Assembly (NCBI GenBank): GCA_030747485.1
Contig: JASLKP010000007.1
Location: 1-63,034 of the forward strand
DNA from: Candidatus Thalassarchaeaceae archaeon
GTDB taxonomy: Archaea > Thermoplasmatota > Poseidoniia > Poseidoniales > Thalassarchaeaceae
DNA: 63,034 nucleotides
Direction: 5' to 3'
Part shown: one piece after another, positions 33,228-42,883 of the stretch
Numbering within the stretch: the stretch's first letter is position 1
Layout of the letters: every line of letters starts with the position of its first letter
Position numbers and translations under genes: made by a program
Notes under the pieces: generated by a model
The model's input: only the letters and a program-made list of their open reading frames with translations
Database searches by the model: none
Told to the model about the DNA's origin: nothing

Positions 33228-34846
33228 GGCTTGACACCTCCTAGATTGAGTGCATCAATGATTGGCCCTTCAACCAACATTGTTGACCACCCCGACATCA
33301 TATCGAAGAAGAAGAATGGAAGGATTCCAAAGATGACTGCCAAGACTCCTAGAATCAACATACCTGCATTCTCATGCCAAGTAATGTCACTGGGCTCTTC
33401 GCCATGCATTGTGTCTGGAAGAATTACCTCTCCACTGCCTTCAAAGATGGTGCGCTGCATACTCCAGAGGTAATATGCTGCGGTGATGATTAGAGTCACA
33501 GCGGGTAAGATGACCCACCAACCGAAGGCCATGTAGAATGCGATAAGAACTGCAACTTCTGCAACGAAGCCTGCCATCAATGGTAATCCTAGGCTGCCCA
33601 TCCAACCGACCATCATGTGTGCACCCATCCAAGGGCTATGATGGGCAAGACCGCGCATAGAACCAATTTCCAGCGTGTGATAATGATGCTTGAATGAACC
33701 ACAAACTGCGAACAACAGTGGGCTGATGATTCCGTGTGCAAACATCATGAAGATTGCACCCGCAATTCCGAGTGGTTGCATTGTTGCAATTCCAAGGAAA
33801 ATGAGACCCATGTGACTGACTGAAGAATAAGCAACCATGCGCTTGAGGTTTGTTTGACCAAGACAAACAATGGCTCCGTAAACCAAACTCACCATTCCAA
33901 GAACAATCAGCAGAAATTGATATTCGATTAACTGGTCGGGGAATATTGACACTGATAATCTCAAGAAACCATAGGCCCCCATCTTCAGCATTACACCCGC
34001 TAACAACATCGAACCAGCTGTGGGTGCCTGTACGTGGGCGTCTGGCAACCATGTGTGAACTGGGACGCTTGGAAGTTTGGTTGCAAATCCAATCAACAAT
34101 AGCAAGAAGACAAGTCCACGCAATCCTCCACTTGAGATGAATTGACCTGCAGATTCACTGTCTTGCATCAGTGTGAAGTCAAATGACTTACCTGTGATAT
34201 TTCCAACCCACGATGCATCGTTGTTGTAGTACATCACAAGGATTCCAGCAAGCATGAAGACGCTGGCAGTGAATGTGTAGATGAAGAACTTCTGCGCTGC
34301 ATAGCGGCGATCTTCACCACCCCACATCAGAATCAAGAAGAACATCGGAATGAGGGTTAATTCCCAGAATACATAGAGCATGAATAAGTCAAGACTCACG
34401 AAGACACCAATCAATGCACCTTCCATCAATAGAATGAGACTGTGGAAATATGAACCATTCTTTGCATCCCATTCAACCAACATGGTGATTGGGATGAGAA
34501 GTGTTGTTAACCACACCATTGGGAACGACAATGCATCAATGCCCACGTGCCAGGATACTCCAATACTACCGATAACCGAACATGAACCATCACGTAGATT
34601 TCCGGCATCACAATTGTCGTAAAGGAAATCGCCCCAAGAAAGGTCCATTGATTCCAGTCCAATAAGAGTAGCAAGTGCAAACATTGCCAAGGCGACTCCC
34701 ATATTCACATACCGAATTGGATTGGCGAGTTCGATTCTCTTTTCTTCTGTAGACACCCAATGTAAGAGCATTAGCAGAAGTGATGCGAAAATCGGTAACA
34801 GGGTCAGAGTGGTCAGCGGATTTCCTAACATTGTCACAATTTCCAT
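33224..34846 (-). CDS. nuoM: Complex I subunit NuoM
   Basis: 540 residues with about 14 membrane helices, the second antiporter-like channel. It contains the conserved EGALIGVFVSLDLFMLYVFWE segment with the key membrane glutamate, KLPSVPVHTWLPDAHVQAPT with the channel lysine, and LKRMVAYSSVSHMG. The start directly follows the nuoL stop. It overlaps nuoN by four bases. Confidence 0.96.
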   Translation of the reverse strand: MEIVTMLGNPLTTLTLLPIFASLLLMLLHWVSTEEKRIELANPIRYVNMGVALAMFALATLIGLESMDLSWGDFLYDNCDAGNLRDGSCSVIGSIGVSWHVGIDALSFPMVWLTTLLIPITMLVEWDAKNGSYFHSLILLMEGALIGVFVSLDLFMLYVFWELTLIPMFFLILMWGGEDRRYAAQKFFIYTFTASVFMLAGILVMYYNNDASWVGNITGKSFDFTLMQDSESAGQFISSGGLRGLVFLLLLIGFATKLPSVPVHTWLPDAHVQAPTAGSMLLAGVMLKMGAYGFLRLSVSIFPDQLIEYQFLLIVLGMVSLVYGAIVCLGQTNLKRMVAYSSVSHMGLIFLGIATMQPLGIAGAIFMMFAHGIISPLLFAVCGSFKHHYHTLEIGSMRGLAHHSPWMGAHMMVGWMGSLGLPLMAGFVAEVAVLIAFYMAFGWWVILPAVTLIITAAYYLWSMQRTIFEGSGEVILPDTMHGEEPSDITWHENAGMLILGVLAVIFGILPFFFFDMMSGWSTMLVEGPIIDALNLGGVKP

Positions 34847-37156
34847 TCAAGCCACCCCCCAAAGAATCCCAAGGACCGCCATCATTCCGATGACTGTCAT
34901 GAGAATGTAATCACTCGCTCGGCCAGTTGTTAACGATCGAATCCACGTACTTGCAGACTGGGAACCACACTCAATGCCCTTGATGACGCCATCGACACCA
35001 CGCTTGTCAAACCAAGCAGCAATGACAGCAAGAGGTATGATTGTCTTCGCAATCAACCACTCGTAAACATCGTCAATGTAGAGGCGGTTATGCAATGCTT
35101 TAGCGAAGCCTCCTTCTGCGAGATCACCAATTTCAGTGTGTCCAACTTGACCTGATAAGTCGACGAGCCAGCCAACCAATGGAATTGCTTCCTCACCCTT
35201 GCTCAGACGGCCGCCATGCAAGCGTGCAGCAATAAATGGTCCAAGTACGCTTGAGATTAGAATCGCAGTCCAACCGACCACCTTGAGTGTTCCATCCTTT
35301 GGCAAGAAAGCATGCTCTAGTGTGTACAATAGACTGTGGAGAAGGTCAGGTTCATGCAATCCAAGGTGACCATCTGATTCCCCGAGGAAATGCTGGAAGC
35401 TGTATAACGCTAACAAGAATCCGCTGAATGCGGTCACAATTGAGAGCGTGATCAAGGGTGTCTTAATCCATGGTGTATGTTCTTCAACATGTGATGCAGC
35501 CTCACTCTTGGGCTTACCTGCGAATGTCATGAACCACATTCTCGACATGTAAAATCCGGTCATGCCTGCTGTAGCAAGGACGAGTAGTGCTGGGAAGAGA
35601 ATCATTTCTCCACCATGTAGGTACACATTCCATGCCTGACCAACAATTCCTTCCTTCGACCAGAATCCTCCAATCAATGGTACACCAATTATTGACATTG
35701 ATCCCAGCATCATTGCAGTACTTGTGACTGGTAGTTTGCTTGCAAGTCCACCCATGTTTCGCATGTCTTGTGGGTCGAAATCGTGATGGTCATCATCATC
35801 TCCGTGTACGTGTTCATGTGCGTGATGCATCTCGTGTATCACAGAACCTGAAGCCATGAACAGCATGCCCTTCGCCATTGCATGATTGAACAAGTGGAAT
35901 AGAGCTGCTCCAAAAGCGACTGTGGCAAGGTGATGATGGCCCTCATTTGCAAACCACATCGCAGCACCAAGTCCAGTGAATATGTAGGCGAGTTGGCTCA
36001 TTGTCGAATAAGCCAGAACACGTTTGATATCGTTTGCCACGAAAGCGATGAAGGCAGCCATACAAGCGGTGATACCACCAATCCAAGCGATTAGCATCGC
36101 TAGTTCGGAAAGATCACCTTCAAAGGAATGTTCACTAAAGATTGGGAACATTCGGGCAACCAAATAGAGGCCTGCATTTACCATCGTTGCTGCGTGGATG
36201 AGGGCAGAGACTGGTGTTGGTCCTTCCATTGCATCGGGCAGCCATACATGTAGGGGGAATTGTGCAGATTTACCAACACAGCCGATGAACATGAAGAAGA
36301 GGGGCCATTGCAGTTGATCACCGGTGACGACTGTACCATTTGCAGCAAAACCAGGTGAACCAAGGATGACTGCGAAATCTAAGGAGTGGTAAATGTCGTA
36401 CATCATGAACAACCCCACCATGAGGAAAACGTCGCCAACTCGTGTCGTTAGGAACGCCTTCTTGGCGGCTGCTGCTGCACTGGGTTTCTCCCAATAGAAT
36501 CCAATGAGAAGGTATGAACACAAACCCATGATTTCCCAGAAGATGAATAACCACAGGAAATTGTCTGCAAGTACCATGCCAAACATACCACAGGAGAACA
36601 GAATAAATTCTCCGAAGAAGCGGTGATTACGATCTTCGTTGATTGGATCTGTTGTCATATATCCAATCGCAAACCAACAAATGAGGAAACAAAGGAAGGC
36701 GGCAACAAATAGCACCATCAATGATACAGGGTCAAGCCAAATGCCAAAGCCAATTGTAAAACTTAAATCGCCAGTTCCAGCCAATTCCCAACTCACACTA
36801 TCGTGACGGAGAATGTCAAAGGAAATCCAACTGAAAATCCCCCCTTGTGCACCGAAATGTGCGTGATGGTAAAGGAACTCAACCAATAACCAAACCGTCA
36901 ATGAAAGTGTAATTGCCAAAGTTGCTAGAGCTACGATTCCACCTTCTTTCAGTTGATCTTTCCACATCTCAGTGCCCTTGTAAATTTGGCCAACAATGAG
37001 AATGGCAGGGAACACAATGAGAGGGATGGCTGCAATCAAGAAGGCACTATCAATCGCATCATATCCAATTGCTGAACGAATGAATGGGAAGAGTACCATC
37101 GCTAAGACGGGGAAGAGGAGGTTCCATTCTGATTTTTCATGAGATCCCATATTCAT
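34847..37156 (-). CDS. nuoL: Complex I subunit NuoL with His/Asp-rich loop
   Basis: 769 residues (767 from the second ATG at 37150). It has the antiporter-like core and the long C-terminal amphipathic helix region that braces the membrane arm. Diagnostic stretches are FIFWEIMGLCSYLLIGF, FPLHVWLPDAMEGPTPVSAL and DIKRVLAYSTMSQLAYI. Near residues 440-465, where the family usually has a short HxxxDEQDMRKMGG loop, there is a longer loop rich in His and Asp (HHAHEHVHGDDDDHHDFD). It is the first of three consecutive channel subunit genes L-M-N. Confidence 0.96.
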   Translation of the reverse strand: MNMGSHEKSEWNLLFPVLAMVLFPFIRSAIGYDAIDSAFLIAAIPLIVFPAILIVGQIYKGTEMWKDQLKEGGIVALATLAITLSLTVWLLVEFLYHHAHFGAQGGIFSWISFDILRHDSVSWELAGTGDLSFTIGFGIWLDPVSLMVLFVAAFLCFLICWFAIGYMTTDPINEDRNHRFFGEFILFSCGMFGMVLADNFLWLFIFWEIMGLCSYLLIGFYWEKPSAAAAAKKAFLTTRVGDVFLMVGLFMMYDIYHSLDFAVILGSPGFAANGTVVTGDQLQWPLFFMFIGCVGKSAQFPLHVWLPDAMEGPTPVSALIHAATMVNAGLYLVARMFPIFSEHSFEGDLSELAMLIAWIGGITACMAAFIAFVANDIKRVLAYSTMSQLAYIFTGLGAAMWFANEGHHHLATVAFGAALFHLFNHAMAKGMLFMASGSVIHEMHHAHEHVHGDDDDHHDFDPQDMRNMGGLASKLPVTSTAMMLGSMSIIGVPLIGGFWSKEGIVGQAWNVYLHGGEMILFPALLVLATAGMTGFYMSRMWFMTFAGKPKSEAASHVEEHTPWIKTPLITLSIVTAFSGFLLALYSFQHFLGESDGHLGLHEPDLLHSLLYTLEHAFLPKDGTLKVVGWTAILISSVLGPFIAARLHGGRLSKGEEAIPLVGWLVDLSGQVGHTEIGDLAEGGFAKALHNRLYIDDVYEWLIAKTIIPLAVIAAWFDKRGVDGVIKGIECGSQSASTWIRSLTTGRASDYILMTVIGMMAVLGILWGVA

Positions 37157-37162
37157 ACCTCC

Positions 37163-37465
37163 TCAATGCTTGAGTAGCGTCACCTCATCAAGAGAAATTG
37201 TCTCTTGTTGACTGTATAATGTCAAAAATATCGCCAAGCCAACCGCGACTTCTGCTGCAGCAATCGCAATTGCAATTGCAATGTACACCCATCCATGGAT
37301 ATCATTGTGGAAACTAGCTGCAGCAACGAAATTGAGATTCACCGCGTTCAGCATAATTTCAATACACATCAAGACAATAATGGCATTCTTGCGAGTAAAG
37401 GTACCCGCTAGGCCAATGCAAAACAAGAAGGCACCCAATCCTGCAATCCAACTGGGTTCAATCAT
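37163..37465 (-). CDS. nuoK: Complex I subunit NuoK
   Basis: 100 residues, three membrane helices, standard NuoK length. The conserved acidic residues are present in VLMCIEIMLNAVNLN and AIAAAEVAVGLA. These glutamates lie in the central proton path. The ATG at 37465 overlaps the nuoJ2 stop as ATGA and follows a GGAGGTGAAGAGG ribosome site. Confidence 0.96.
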   Translation of the reverse strand: MIEPSWIAGLGAFLFCIGLAGTFTRKNAIIVLMCIEIMLNAVNLNFVAAASFHNDIHGWVYIAIAIAIAAAEVAVGLAIFLTLYSQQETISLDEVTLLKH

Positions 37466-37737
37466 TCCTCTTCACCTCCAGGAAGTTCCCACATCAAATT
37501 CACAACGCGCTCATCACGAACCAAATAGGCTGCTCCAGCCATTGCCATGGCTAGTAATGCGCCTAGAATCACTAGAGCGAAGGCCCACTCATTGAGGATT
37601 GTAATGGCAAAATTAGCGGTCGACATGACGTCGCCACCTGTTCGCTCGCCCCAGAGTTCTGGTGCCATCAATGCAGACAAGAGCGTTCCAAGAAGAACGA
37701 GAATCCCAATACGTACGAATGTACTAGCGATTCTCAT
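37462..37737 (-). CDS. nuoJ2: Complex I subunit NuoJ, C-terminal half (split gene)
   Basis: 91 residues with two hydrophobic segments, near 8-25 and 46-72, matching the last two helices of NuoJ and ending in an acidic tail. NuoJ is normally one protein of 160-200 residues with five helices. Here the two halves are separate genes joined by a four-base ATGA overlap, as also seen in haloarchaea. Both halves have their own ATG, so a sequencing frameshift is unlikely. Confidence 0.85.
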   Translation of the reverse strand: MRIASTFVRIGILVLLGTLLSALMAPELWGERTGGDVMSTANFAITILNEWAFALVILGALLAMAMAGAAYLVRDERVVNLMWELPGGEEE

Positions 37738-38048
37738 TCAAAATCCTCCTCCATAATTTGGCGGCGTGAAAGCATGACACCAAAGGCGAATACAAGCATA
37801 ACACTCCCCAGATAAACCAAGATTTGGATGGCTGCGAGTAACTCTGCTTGGGCCATCAAGAATACACCTGCTACTGCGAAGAAACACATGATCAACGAAA
37901 GCATCGAATGTGCGACGCGCTTAGAATACACCGTACCCAACGCACCACCAATAGCAATAATGGCTAGAATCGCAAAAGAAATGCCTTCAATTGAAGAAAA
38001 AATGTCCCCTATAGGGTCCATTAGAATCCCCGGCAATTCCATACTCAT
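37734..38048 (-). CDS. nuoJ1: Complex I subunit NuoJ, N-terminal half (split gene)
   Basis: 104 residues with three membrane helices. The third contains the NuoJ signature AIQILVYLGSVMLVFAFGVML, the site of the helix that rotates during coupling. It ends in EEDFE with its stop overlapping the nuoJ2 ATG. The start ATG overlaps the nuoI stop by four bases. Confidence 0.9.
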   Translation of the reverse strand: MSMELPGILMDPIGDIFSSIEGISFAILAIIAIGGALGTVYSKRVAHSMLSLIMCFFAVAGVFLMAQAELLAAIQILVYLGSVMLVFAFGVMLSRRQIMEEDFE

Positions 38049-39025
38049 GCCTCCGATTTACTGGCCTTTGCCGCCGCTCTTTCTGCCTTCTTTCGTTCTT
38101 GCTCAACACGCTTGGCAAGTTCAATATCAACCGCCTCTGCATGCTGTACAGGTAAGACTCGCGTACGTGCAGCACTGTACCATAATTCCTCACGACTGTG
38201 TCCAGACATGCCATCGTATTCATTGGTCATGAAGAATGAATTGAATGGGCAGGATTCCATGCACAAACCACAGAACATGCATCGACCCATGTCAATGCGT
38301 CCTGAGACAATATCGACCTCAGCGCCAACAAGTTCGCTGGCTGCAACTTCTTCTGTAGTACCAGATGCATTCCAGCGAACACTGACTGTGTCGTCTGTTA
38401 GAACAATGACCTCACCGAACTCAAATTCTTGAGGTGGTGCTTCGTGAGCTGTTGAAAGTTCGAATTCTGCTGCCGCTTCCGCGCTGCCTTCAAGTCGGCG
38501 TGCAGCCATTCCTCCAACCTCTAATTGAACACCGTATCCATGGAGTTCATCACCTTCTTCAGCCAAATCCAGTACATTGACTCGAGTTTCAGTCTCCATG
38601 TGCAGACAGTCGTTAGGACAAATTCTAACACATGCTTTGCAAGCAGTACAAGTTTCCCAAATGACGCCAATTCTACCATTGTAATTTCCAGGAACGAAGA
38701 GCCATGGTTCCATCTCCTCAAGTCGCTCATAGGGATACATGACAGTGACTGGTCGCTCAAAGTGAGGGAACAGTTCAGTTGTTTCTCGGTCGGCTGCATA
38801 GGTTTGATCTACACCTGGGTGACCCTGTTTTGTATACTGCTTACGTTCTTTCTTACTGTAGAGATCGACCTCTTGTCCATGGTAAGGTTTGCCCCCACCA
38901 TGGGATTGTAAGAACTTCGAACGACCAATGATTGGGATGGTTCGTAGTGCTGCTTTCAGTGTCATCCACATCGGACGAACAATCAGATTTCTGAAGTTAG
39001 GAGTTGCATGCTTGTGGAATGCCAT
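38045..39025 (-). CDS. nuoI: Complex I subunit NuoI with large insertion between iron-sulfur motifs
   Basis: 326 residues from the ATG at 39025, which follows AGGAAG; a GTG at 39034 overlapping the nuoH stop is possible. NuoI carries clusters N6a and N6b and passes electrons to NuoB. Counting from the GTG, the two motifs are CTACKACVRICP (Cys129/132/135/139) and CMFCGLCMESCP (Cys252/255/258/262). They are separated by about 112 residues instead of roughly 35-40. The extra 70-75 residues include an Ala/Glu-rich helix and a small beta-like unit (VIVLTDDTVSVRWNASG). N- and C-terminal tails are also longer than usual, the latter Lys/Ala-rich. Confidence 0.93.
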   Translation of the reverse strand: MAFHKHATPNFRNLIVRPMWMTLKAALRTIPIIGRSKFLQSHGGGKPYHGQEVDLYSKKERKQYTKQGHPGVDQTYAADRETTELFPHFERPVTVMYPYERLEEMEPWLFVPGNYNGRIGVIWETCTACKACVRICPNDCLHMETETRVNVLDLAEEGDELHGYGVQLEVGGMAARRLEGSAEAAAEFELSTAHEAPPQEFEFGEVIVLTDDTVSVRWNASGTTEEVAASELVGAEVDIVSGRIDMGRCMFCGLCMESCPFNSFFMTNEYDGMSGHSREELWYSAARTRVLPVQHAEAVDIELAKRVEQERKKAERAAAKASKSEA

Positions 39026-39030
39026 CTGAA

Positions 39031-40476
39031 TCACTTCCTGTGTTGGCCTGGACTGGCTACGTCTGTTGTCTGTACACTGAATGGTCGAGTACGAGCCTCC
39101 AGTGCTTCTGGATCTTCATCAATCGCAAGTAGAACAAATAGTGCCAAACTGATGCTTGTAATGAGAATTGGAACTAAAATCGGCCACTCTCCGTTGATGC
39201 CATCATAGACCCAAAGTCGGAGGGCTGCGGCCATTGCAAGGTTTAGCAAACTGAGAGGCAATAACCATCTCCAGCCAAATTCTAGAATCTGATCTGTGCG
39301 TACACGATGCAGTGCTGCCCTGAACCATACAAAGAAGATGAAGATGAACCAAGCCTTGCCAAAGACCCAGAGTGTGTGAGGTATTGTAGAGAGGAATGGA
39401 AGTGTGTCCTCCATCGGTGCTTCCCAACCACCGAGGAAGAAGTGGGCAAATAGTAAGCAAGCCGCGTACGTGCGAAGGTATTCACTCGCAAACATCAGGC
39501 CCCATCGCATTCCACCATATTCTGTCCACCAACCCTCAACCAACTCAGCCTCAGCTTCTGGCATATCGAATGGGATTCTCTCCACTTCAGCCACCATTGT
39601 AATCATGAACAACAATGAACCAAGAGGGAGTAAGAAAATGTTCCAAACGCCACTATCTGATTGGAATTCAATGACTTCAATCATATTGAATGAGCCAGAC
39701 AAAACGACTACGCTCAGTACGGTGACTAGCAATGGAATCTCGTATGCTGTCAATTGTGCTGCAGAACGAATTCCACCGAGTAATGTGTACTTGTTGTTTG
39801 AAGACCATCCTGCGAAGAATATGCCCAGTGGTGCAACACTGAACACAGCAAACAGGAAGAGAATTGACATCTCAGCGTTATTGGAATAGAAATGTGGACC
39901 CAATGGGATGAACGCGAAGCACATCACAGTGGTCGCAATAATGAGGAATGGTGCGATTTCAAAGACAAGGCGATCTGCTTTCTCAGGGACCATGTGCTCT
40001 TTGGTCAAGAATTTCATGCCATCCGCTAGGTTCTGGAAGAATCCAGGAAACAACCACCAGACACCATGATATGAGCGGTTATTCACACGAGATACTGCAT
40101 CAAGTTCGTGATCATTTCCAGCCATCTTGTTGAGGGCCCTGTTGAGGACTCCAATAGGTGCACCCGTTCCAAATGGTAATTGATTCCACCATTCTCCTGC
40201 AGTCACCCCATTTTCTCCAATCCATAGGCTACGCAATGACGTACGGGCTCCACGGCGATCCATGAATCGACCGAGGAGTTTTCGCTCCATCCACAACAAT
40301 ACGAGGAGAGTTGTCATGATGCCACTAAATACGGCAACGCACATCACAAATTCAGTTAGGAACCAAGCAACTCTATCGGTGTATTCCCAATGTCGAGACA
40401 TGCCGATGGTATTCTCAGAAACGAAATCCATCAATGCGCGGACCCAACCACGAATATCGAGAATGTCGCTCGTCAT
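39031..40476 (-). CDS. nuoH: Complex I subunit NuoH with extended first cytoplasmic loop
   Basis: 481 residues against about 330-350 for the family. NuoH forms the quinone chamber. Conserved parts are WMERKLLGRFMDRRG, FQNLADGMKFLTKE, the VAEVERIPFDMPEAEAELVEG signature and EYGGMRWGL. An insertion of about 70 residues (about 77-145), rich in Asn, Gly and Trp, lies between the first two blocks, in the cytoplasmic loop after the first membrane helix. An N-terminal extension of about 30 residues is also present. The ATG at 40476 follows GGTGA. It precedes nuoI, whose product contacts this loop in known structures. Confidence 0.95.
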   Translation of the reverse strand: MTSDILDIRGWVRALMDFVSENTIGMSRHWEYTDRVAWFLTEFVMCVAVFSGIMTTLLVLLWMERKLLGRFMDRRGARTSLRSLWIGENGVTAGEWWNQLPFGTGAPIGVLNRALNKMAGNDHELDAVSRVNNRSYHGVWWLFPGFFQNLADGMKFLTKEHMVPEKADRLVFEIAPFLIIATTVMCFAFIPLGPHFYSNNAEMSILFLFAVFSVAPLGIFFAGWSSNNKYTLLGGIRSAAQLTAYEIPLLVTVLSVVVLSGSFNMIEVIEFQSDSGVWNIFLLPLGSLLFMITMVAEVERIPFDMPEAEAELVEGWWTEYGGMRWGLMFASEYLRTYAACLLFAHFFLGGWEAPMEDTLPFLSTIPHTLWVFGKAWFIFIFFVWFRAALHRVRTDQILEFGWRWLLPLSLLNLAMAAALRLWVYDGINGEWPILVPILITSISLALFVLLAIDEDPEALEARTRPFSVQTTDVASPGQHRK

Positions 40477-40482
40477 TTTTGA

Positions 40483-41619
40483 TCACCTATCCGTTTCTCC
40501 AATACAAGGGTCAAAGGAACCCATAATCGCTGGAATGTCAGCGATTTTGTAACCAATCATACACTTTGATGCATACGGGATTGTGATGAACATGGGGCTT
40601 CGAATTGAGATTCGGTATGGGTGCTTTCCTCTCTGATCGCCCCCGCCTGCAATGTAGAACATGGATTCACCTCGACTATCTTCGAAATGGTGGAAGCCTG
40701 TTTGTCCATCTCCTGCTCTTGAGGGTGCTTTGCCAATTATTGCTTCATCACCCGGCGAATAATGTGTTTCAGCCCCACCTGGCATCTTGTTCAGTCCATC
40801 CAGAACCATGTGGGCGCTGTATCTCATCTCCTCGACTCGAACCCGATAGCGGTCATAGCAATCGCTACCTTTGATGGATGGGCGTTCAACTGCTGGTTCC
40901 CAATCGAGTTCATCATAAATCGAATATGGATGTGCCCACCTAACATCATAGTTGTGACCTGCAGCTCGTACATTTGGACCAGATACACCATGATTGACCA
41001 TTTCAGCAGCCTTGGCATATCCTACACCTTGTGTTCGAATCAGGAAAATCGTGGATTCGTCCAATAGTGCCTCATATTCCTGAATACGGTCAAGGAATAA
41101 TGTCAATTTTGCGCGGCAACGTTGGGCGAATCCAATGGGTAGGTCACGTTTGACACCACCGACTCGTGGGAAATTGTAGTGCATTCTAGATCCACCGAGT
41201 TCCTGCAACAAATCCATCATCATCTCGCGCTCACGCAGACACCAAACCATTCCTGTCAAGTTCCCAACATCTGGACAGTAGGCACCCAACCACATGAGGT
41301 GGCTTGCGATTCTCTGCAATTCAACAGCAACCATTCGAATGTATTCGGCTCGCTCTGGAACCTCAACTTCTAACAAATCCTCCACTGCATAGATGTAAGC
41401 ATGAGACCATGTATTGGCACTGGCATAACAGAGACGATCGCAATAGGGTGTGATTTGGGTGAAATCACGAGTCTCACAAATTTTCTCGACGCCACGATGG
41501 ATGTAACCAAGATCTGGTTCAGTATCAACAACAGTTTCACCATCGACCTTGACTTTGAGGGTCCATAGACCATGAGTCATTGGATGCTGAGGCCCCATTG
41601 AAATCCACATTTCTGCCAT
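40483..41619 (-). CDS. nuoD: Complex I subunit NuoD
   Basis: 378 residues, the 49-kDa-type subunit that forms the quinone site with NuoB. Recognisable segments are MGPQHPMTHGLWTL at the N-terminus with the quinone-site histidine, DLGYIHRGVEKICE, DRLCYASANTWSHAYIYAVE, LGAYCPDVGNLTGM and the C-terminal ESMFYIAGGGDQRGKHPYRI with RSPMF. As in other complex I NuoD, hydrogenase nickel ligands are absent. The ATG at 41619 follows GGTGA and the gene starts directly after nuoC. Confidence 0.97.
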   Translation of the reverse strand: MAEMWISMGPQHPMTHGLWTLKVKVDGETVVDTEPDLGYIHRGVEKICETRDFTQITPYCDRLCYASANTWSHAYIYAVEDLLEVEVPERAEYIRMVAVELQRIASHLMWLGAYCPDVGNLTGMVWCLREREMMMDLLQELGGSRMHYNFPRVGGVKRDLPIGFAQRCRAKLTLFLDRIQEYEALLDESTIFLIRTQGVGYAKAAEMVNHGVSGPNVRAAGHNYDVRWAHPYSIYDELDWEPAVERPSIKGSDCYDRYRVRVEEMRYSAHMVLDGLNKMPGGAETHYSPGDEAIIGKAPSRAGDGQTGFHHFEDSRGESMFYIAGGGDQRGKHPYRISIRSPMFITIPYASKCMIGYKIADIPAIMGSFDPCIGETDR

Positions 41620-42267
41620 TCATTTCACCTTCCCAATATCATCGGGCTTTCGACTAAAGCCCTGAGGGTCGTCGTACATCTCATTGAAATCGTGATAGCG
41701 GAGTTTGTGTTGTTTCTGTAATGGATGGTAACCTGTTGGTGTGTCATGAGGTAACAGGACACGGCGCATACCTTCGTGTCCTTCAAAATCAATACCGACC
41801 AAGTCCCAAGTCTCCTTCTCATTCCAATCTGCGCCAACCCAAATATCTGCAACACTAGGAACACTCGGTTCTCTTGTAGATGCTAGTGACATTCTGACTT
41901 CAATTTCGATGGGGACATCAGCCCCTGAGAGTTTGGATGCATCAATCACAACCGGTTCATCGGTAGGATTGGTGACTGCCATGCGTAGTAAATGAACAAC
42001 GACTTGCCATTCCTCATCCTTCTCAGGCCAGTGAATACCGGTAATCATCGAACAATAATCCACACCTTGCTCCTTTCGTAGCCACTTGGCCAACTTACGC
42101 CAAATTCCAGCAGGCACCTCAAGGTGAGCGTAAGCATGCTTACGAACTCCGCCTGTTTTGTTACGTGATTCAGCAACAACGCCCTCATCACTAAATGCGT
42201 CATTTGTCGCTTTAATCATGGCATCTACAGCGGCTTGTGCTTGTGCTGCTGAAATTGACATACCCAT
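41620..42267 (-). CDS. nuoC: Complex I subunit NuoC
   Basis: About 215 residues, a 30-kDa-type subunit that supports NuoD and NuoI in the connecting arm. It contains GVDYCSMITGIHWPEKDEEW, then VVHLLRMAV, SVADIWVGADWNEKETWDLVGI and the C-terminal RRVLLPHDTPTGYHPLQKQH, matching the LRRILLPxDW region of the family. ATGs at 42267 and 42261 are both possible after GAGGTGAG; a TTG at 42282 overlaps the nuoB stop. Confidence 0.94.
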   Translation of the reverse strand: MGMSISAAQAQAAVDAMIKATNDAFSDEGVVAESRNKTGGVRKHAYAHLEVPAGIWRKLAKWLRKEQGVDYCSMITGIHWPEKDEEWQVVVHLLRMAVTNPTDEPVVIDASKLSGADVPIEIEVRMSLASTREPSVPSVADIWVGADWNEKETWDLVGIDFEGHEGMRRVLLPHDTPTGYHPLQKQHKLRYHDFNEMYDDPQGFSRKPDDIGKVK

Positions 42268-42278
42268 GATCTCACCTC

Positions 42279-42872
42279 TCAATCGTCTGCAACAATGATT
42301 GGGTTGCCGCGCCCCTCTGAATCCTGACTTGGTACTGCTCCGATACGGATAATCTTCTCACGTAACTTTCCAAAGCCATCGATCAATGCCTCTGGGCGCG
42401 GTGGACAACCAGGGATGTATACATCAACTGGAATCACGGTGTCAACACCCTCTAGAATATTGTAAGATTGATAATATGGGCCACCTGAAATTGCACATTC
42501 GCCCATTGCAATACACCATTTTGGTTCAGGCATTTGTTCCCATAGGCGTACAATTGGATCGGCAAATTTCTTTGATATTGGACCATTCACTAACAAGACA
42601 TCGCATTGACGTGGGCTACTTCTGAAAACAACTCCAAAACTCTCTGCGTCAAATCGAGGAGCGCCAGCTGCAGCCATTTCCAATGCACAACACTTGATTC
42701 CTAGGTGTAAGGGGAACAAGGATTTCCGTTGCGCCCAATTCAAGAATCTACCACCCAGAACTGCGATGAAATCTTTCATGCGAGTCGCTTCTAGGGCATT
42801 GTCATTGACATCACCAATGACATCGATGAGGCCACGACTACTGAATGCAGTGTAATTGCTTCCGTCATCCAT
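42279..42872 (-). CDS. nuoB: Complex I subunit NuoB
   Basis: 197 residues carrying cluster N2, the last iron-sulfur centre before quinone. Ligands are visible: the tandem cysteines in KCCALEM, Cys in GECAISGG, and Cys in VYIPGCPPRPEALIDG. The FRSSPRQCDVLLVNG stretch is typical. The ATG at 42872 follows GAGAGG. The stop overlaps the earliest possible nuoC start. Confidence 0.97.
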   Translation of the reverse strand: MDDGSNYTAFSSRGLIDVIGDVNDNALEATRMKDFIAVLGGRFLNWAQRKSLFPLHLGIKCCALEMAAAGAPRFDAESFGVVFRSSPRQCDVLLVNGPISKKFADPIVRLWEQMPEPKWCIAMGECAISGGPYYQSYNILEGVDTVIPVDVYIPGCPPRPEALIDGFGKLREKIIRIGAVPSQDSEGRGNPIIVADD

Positions 42873-42883
42873 ATCCTCTCACC

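Noticed and set aside
37462..38048. NuoJ split as a frameshift error
   Set aside because: The two halves overlap as ATGA, each has a plausible start, and other subunits in the operon use the same coupling. A split NuoJ is also known in haloarchaea.
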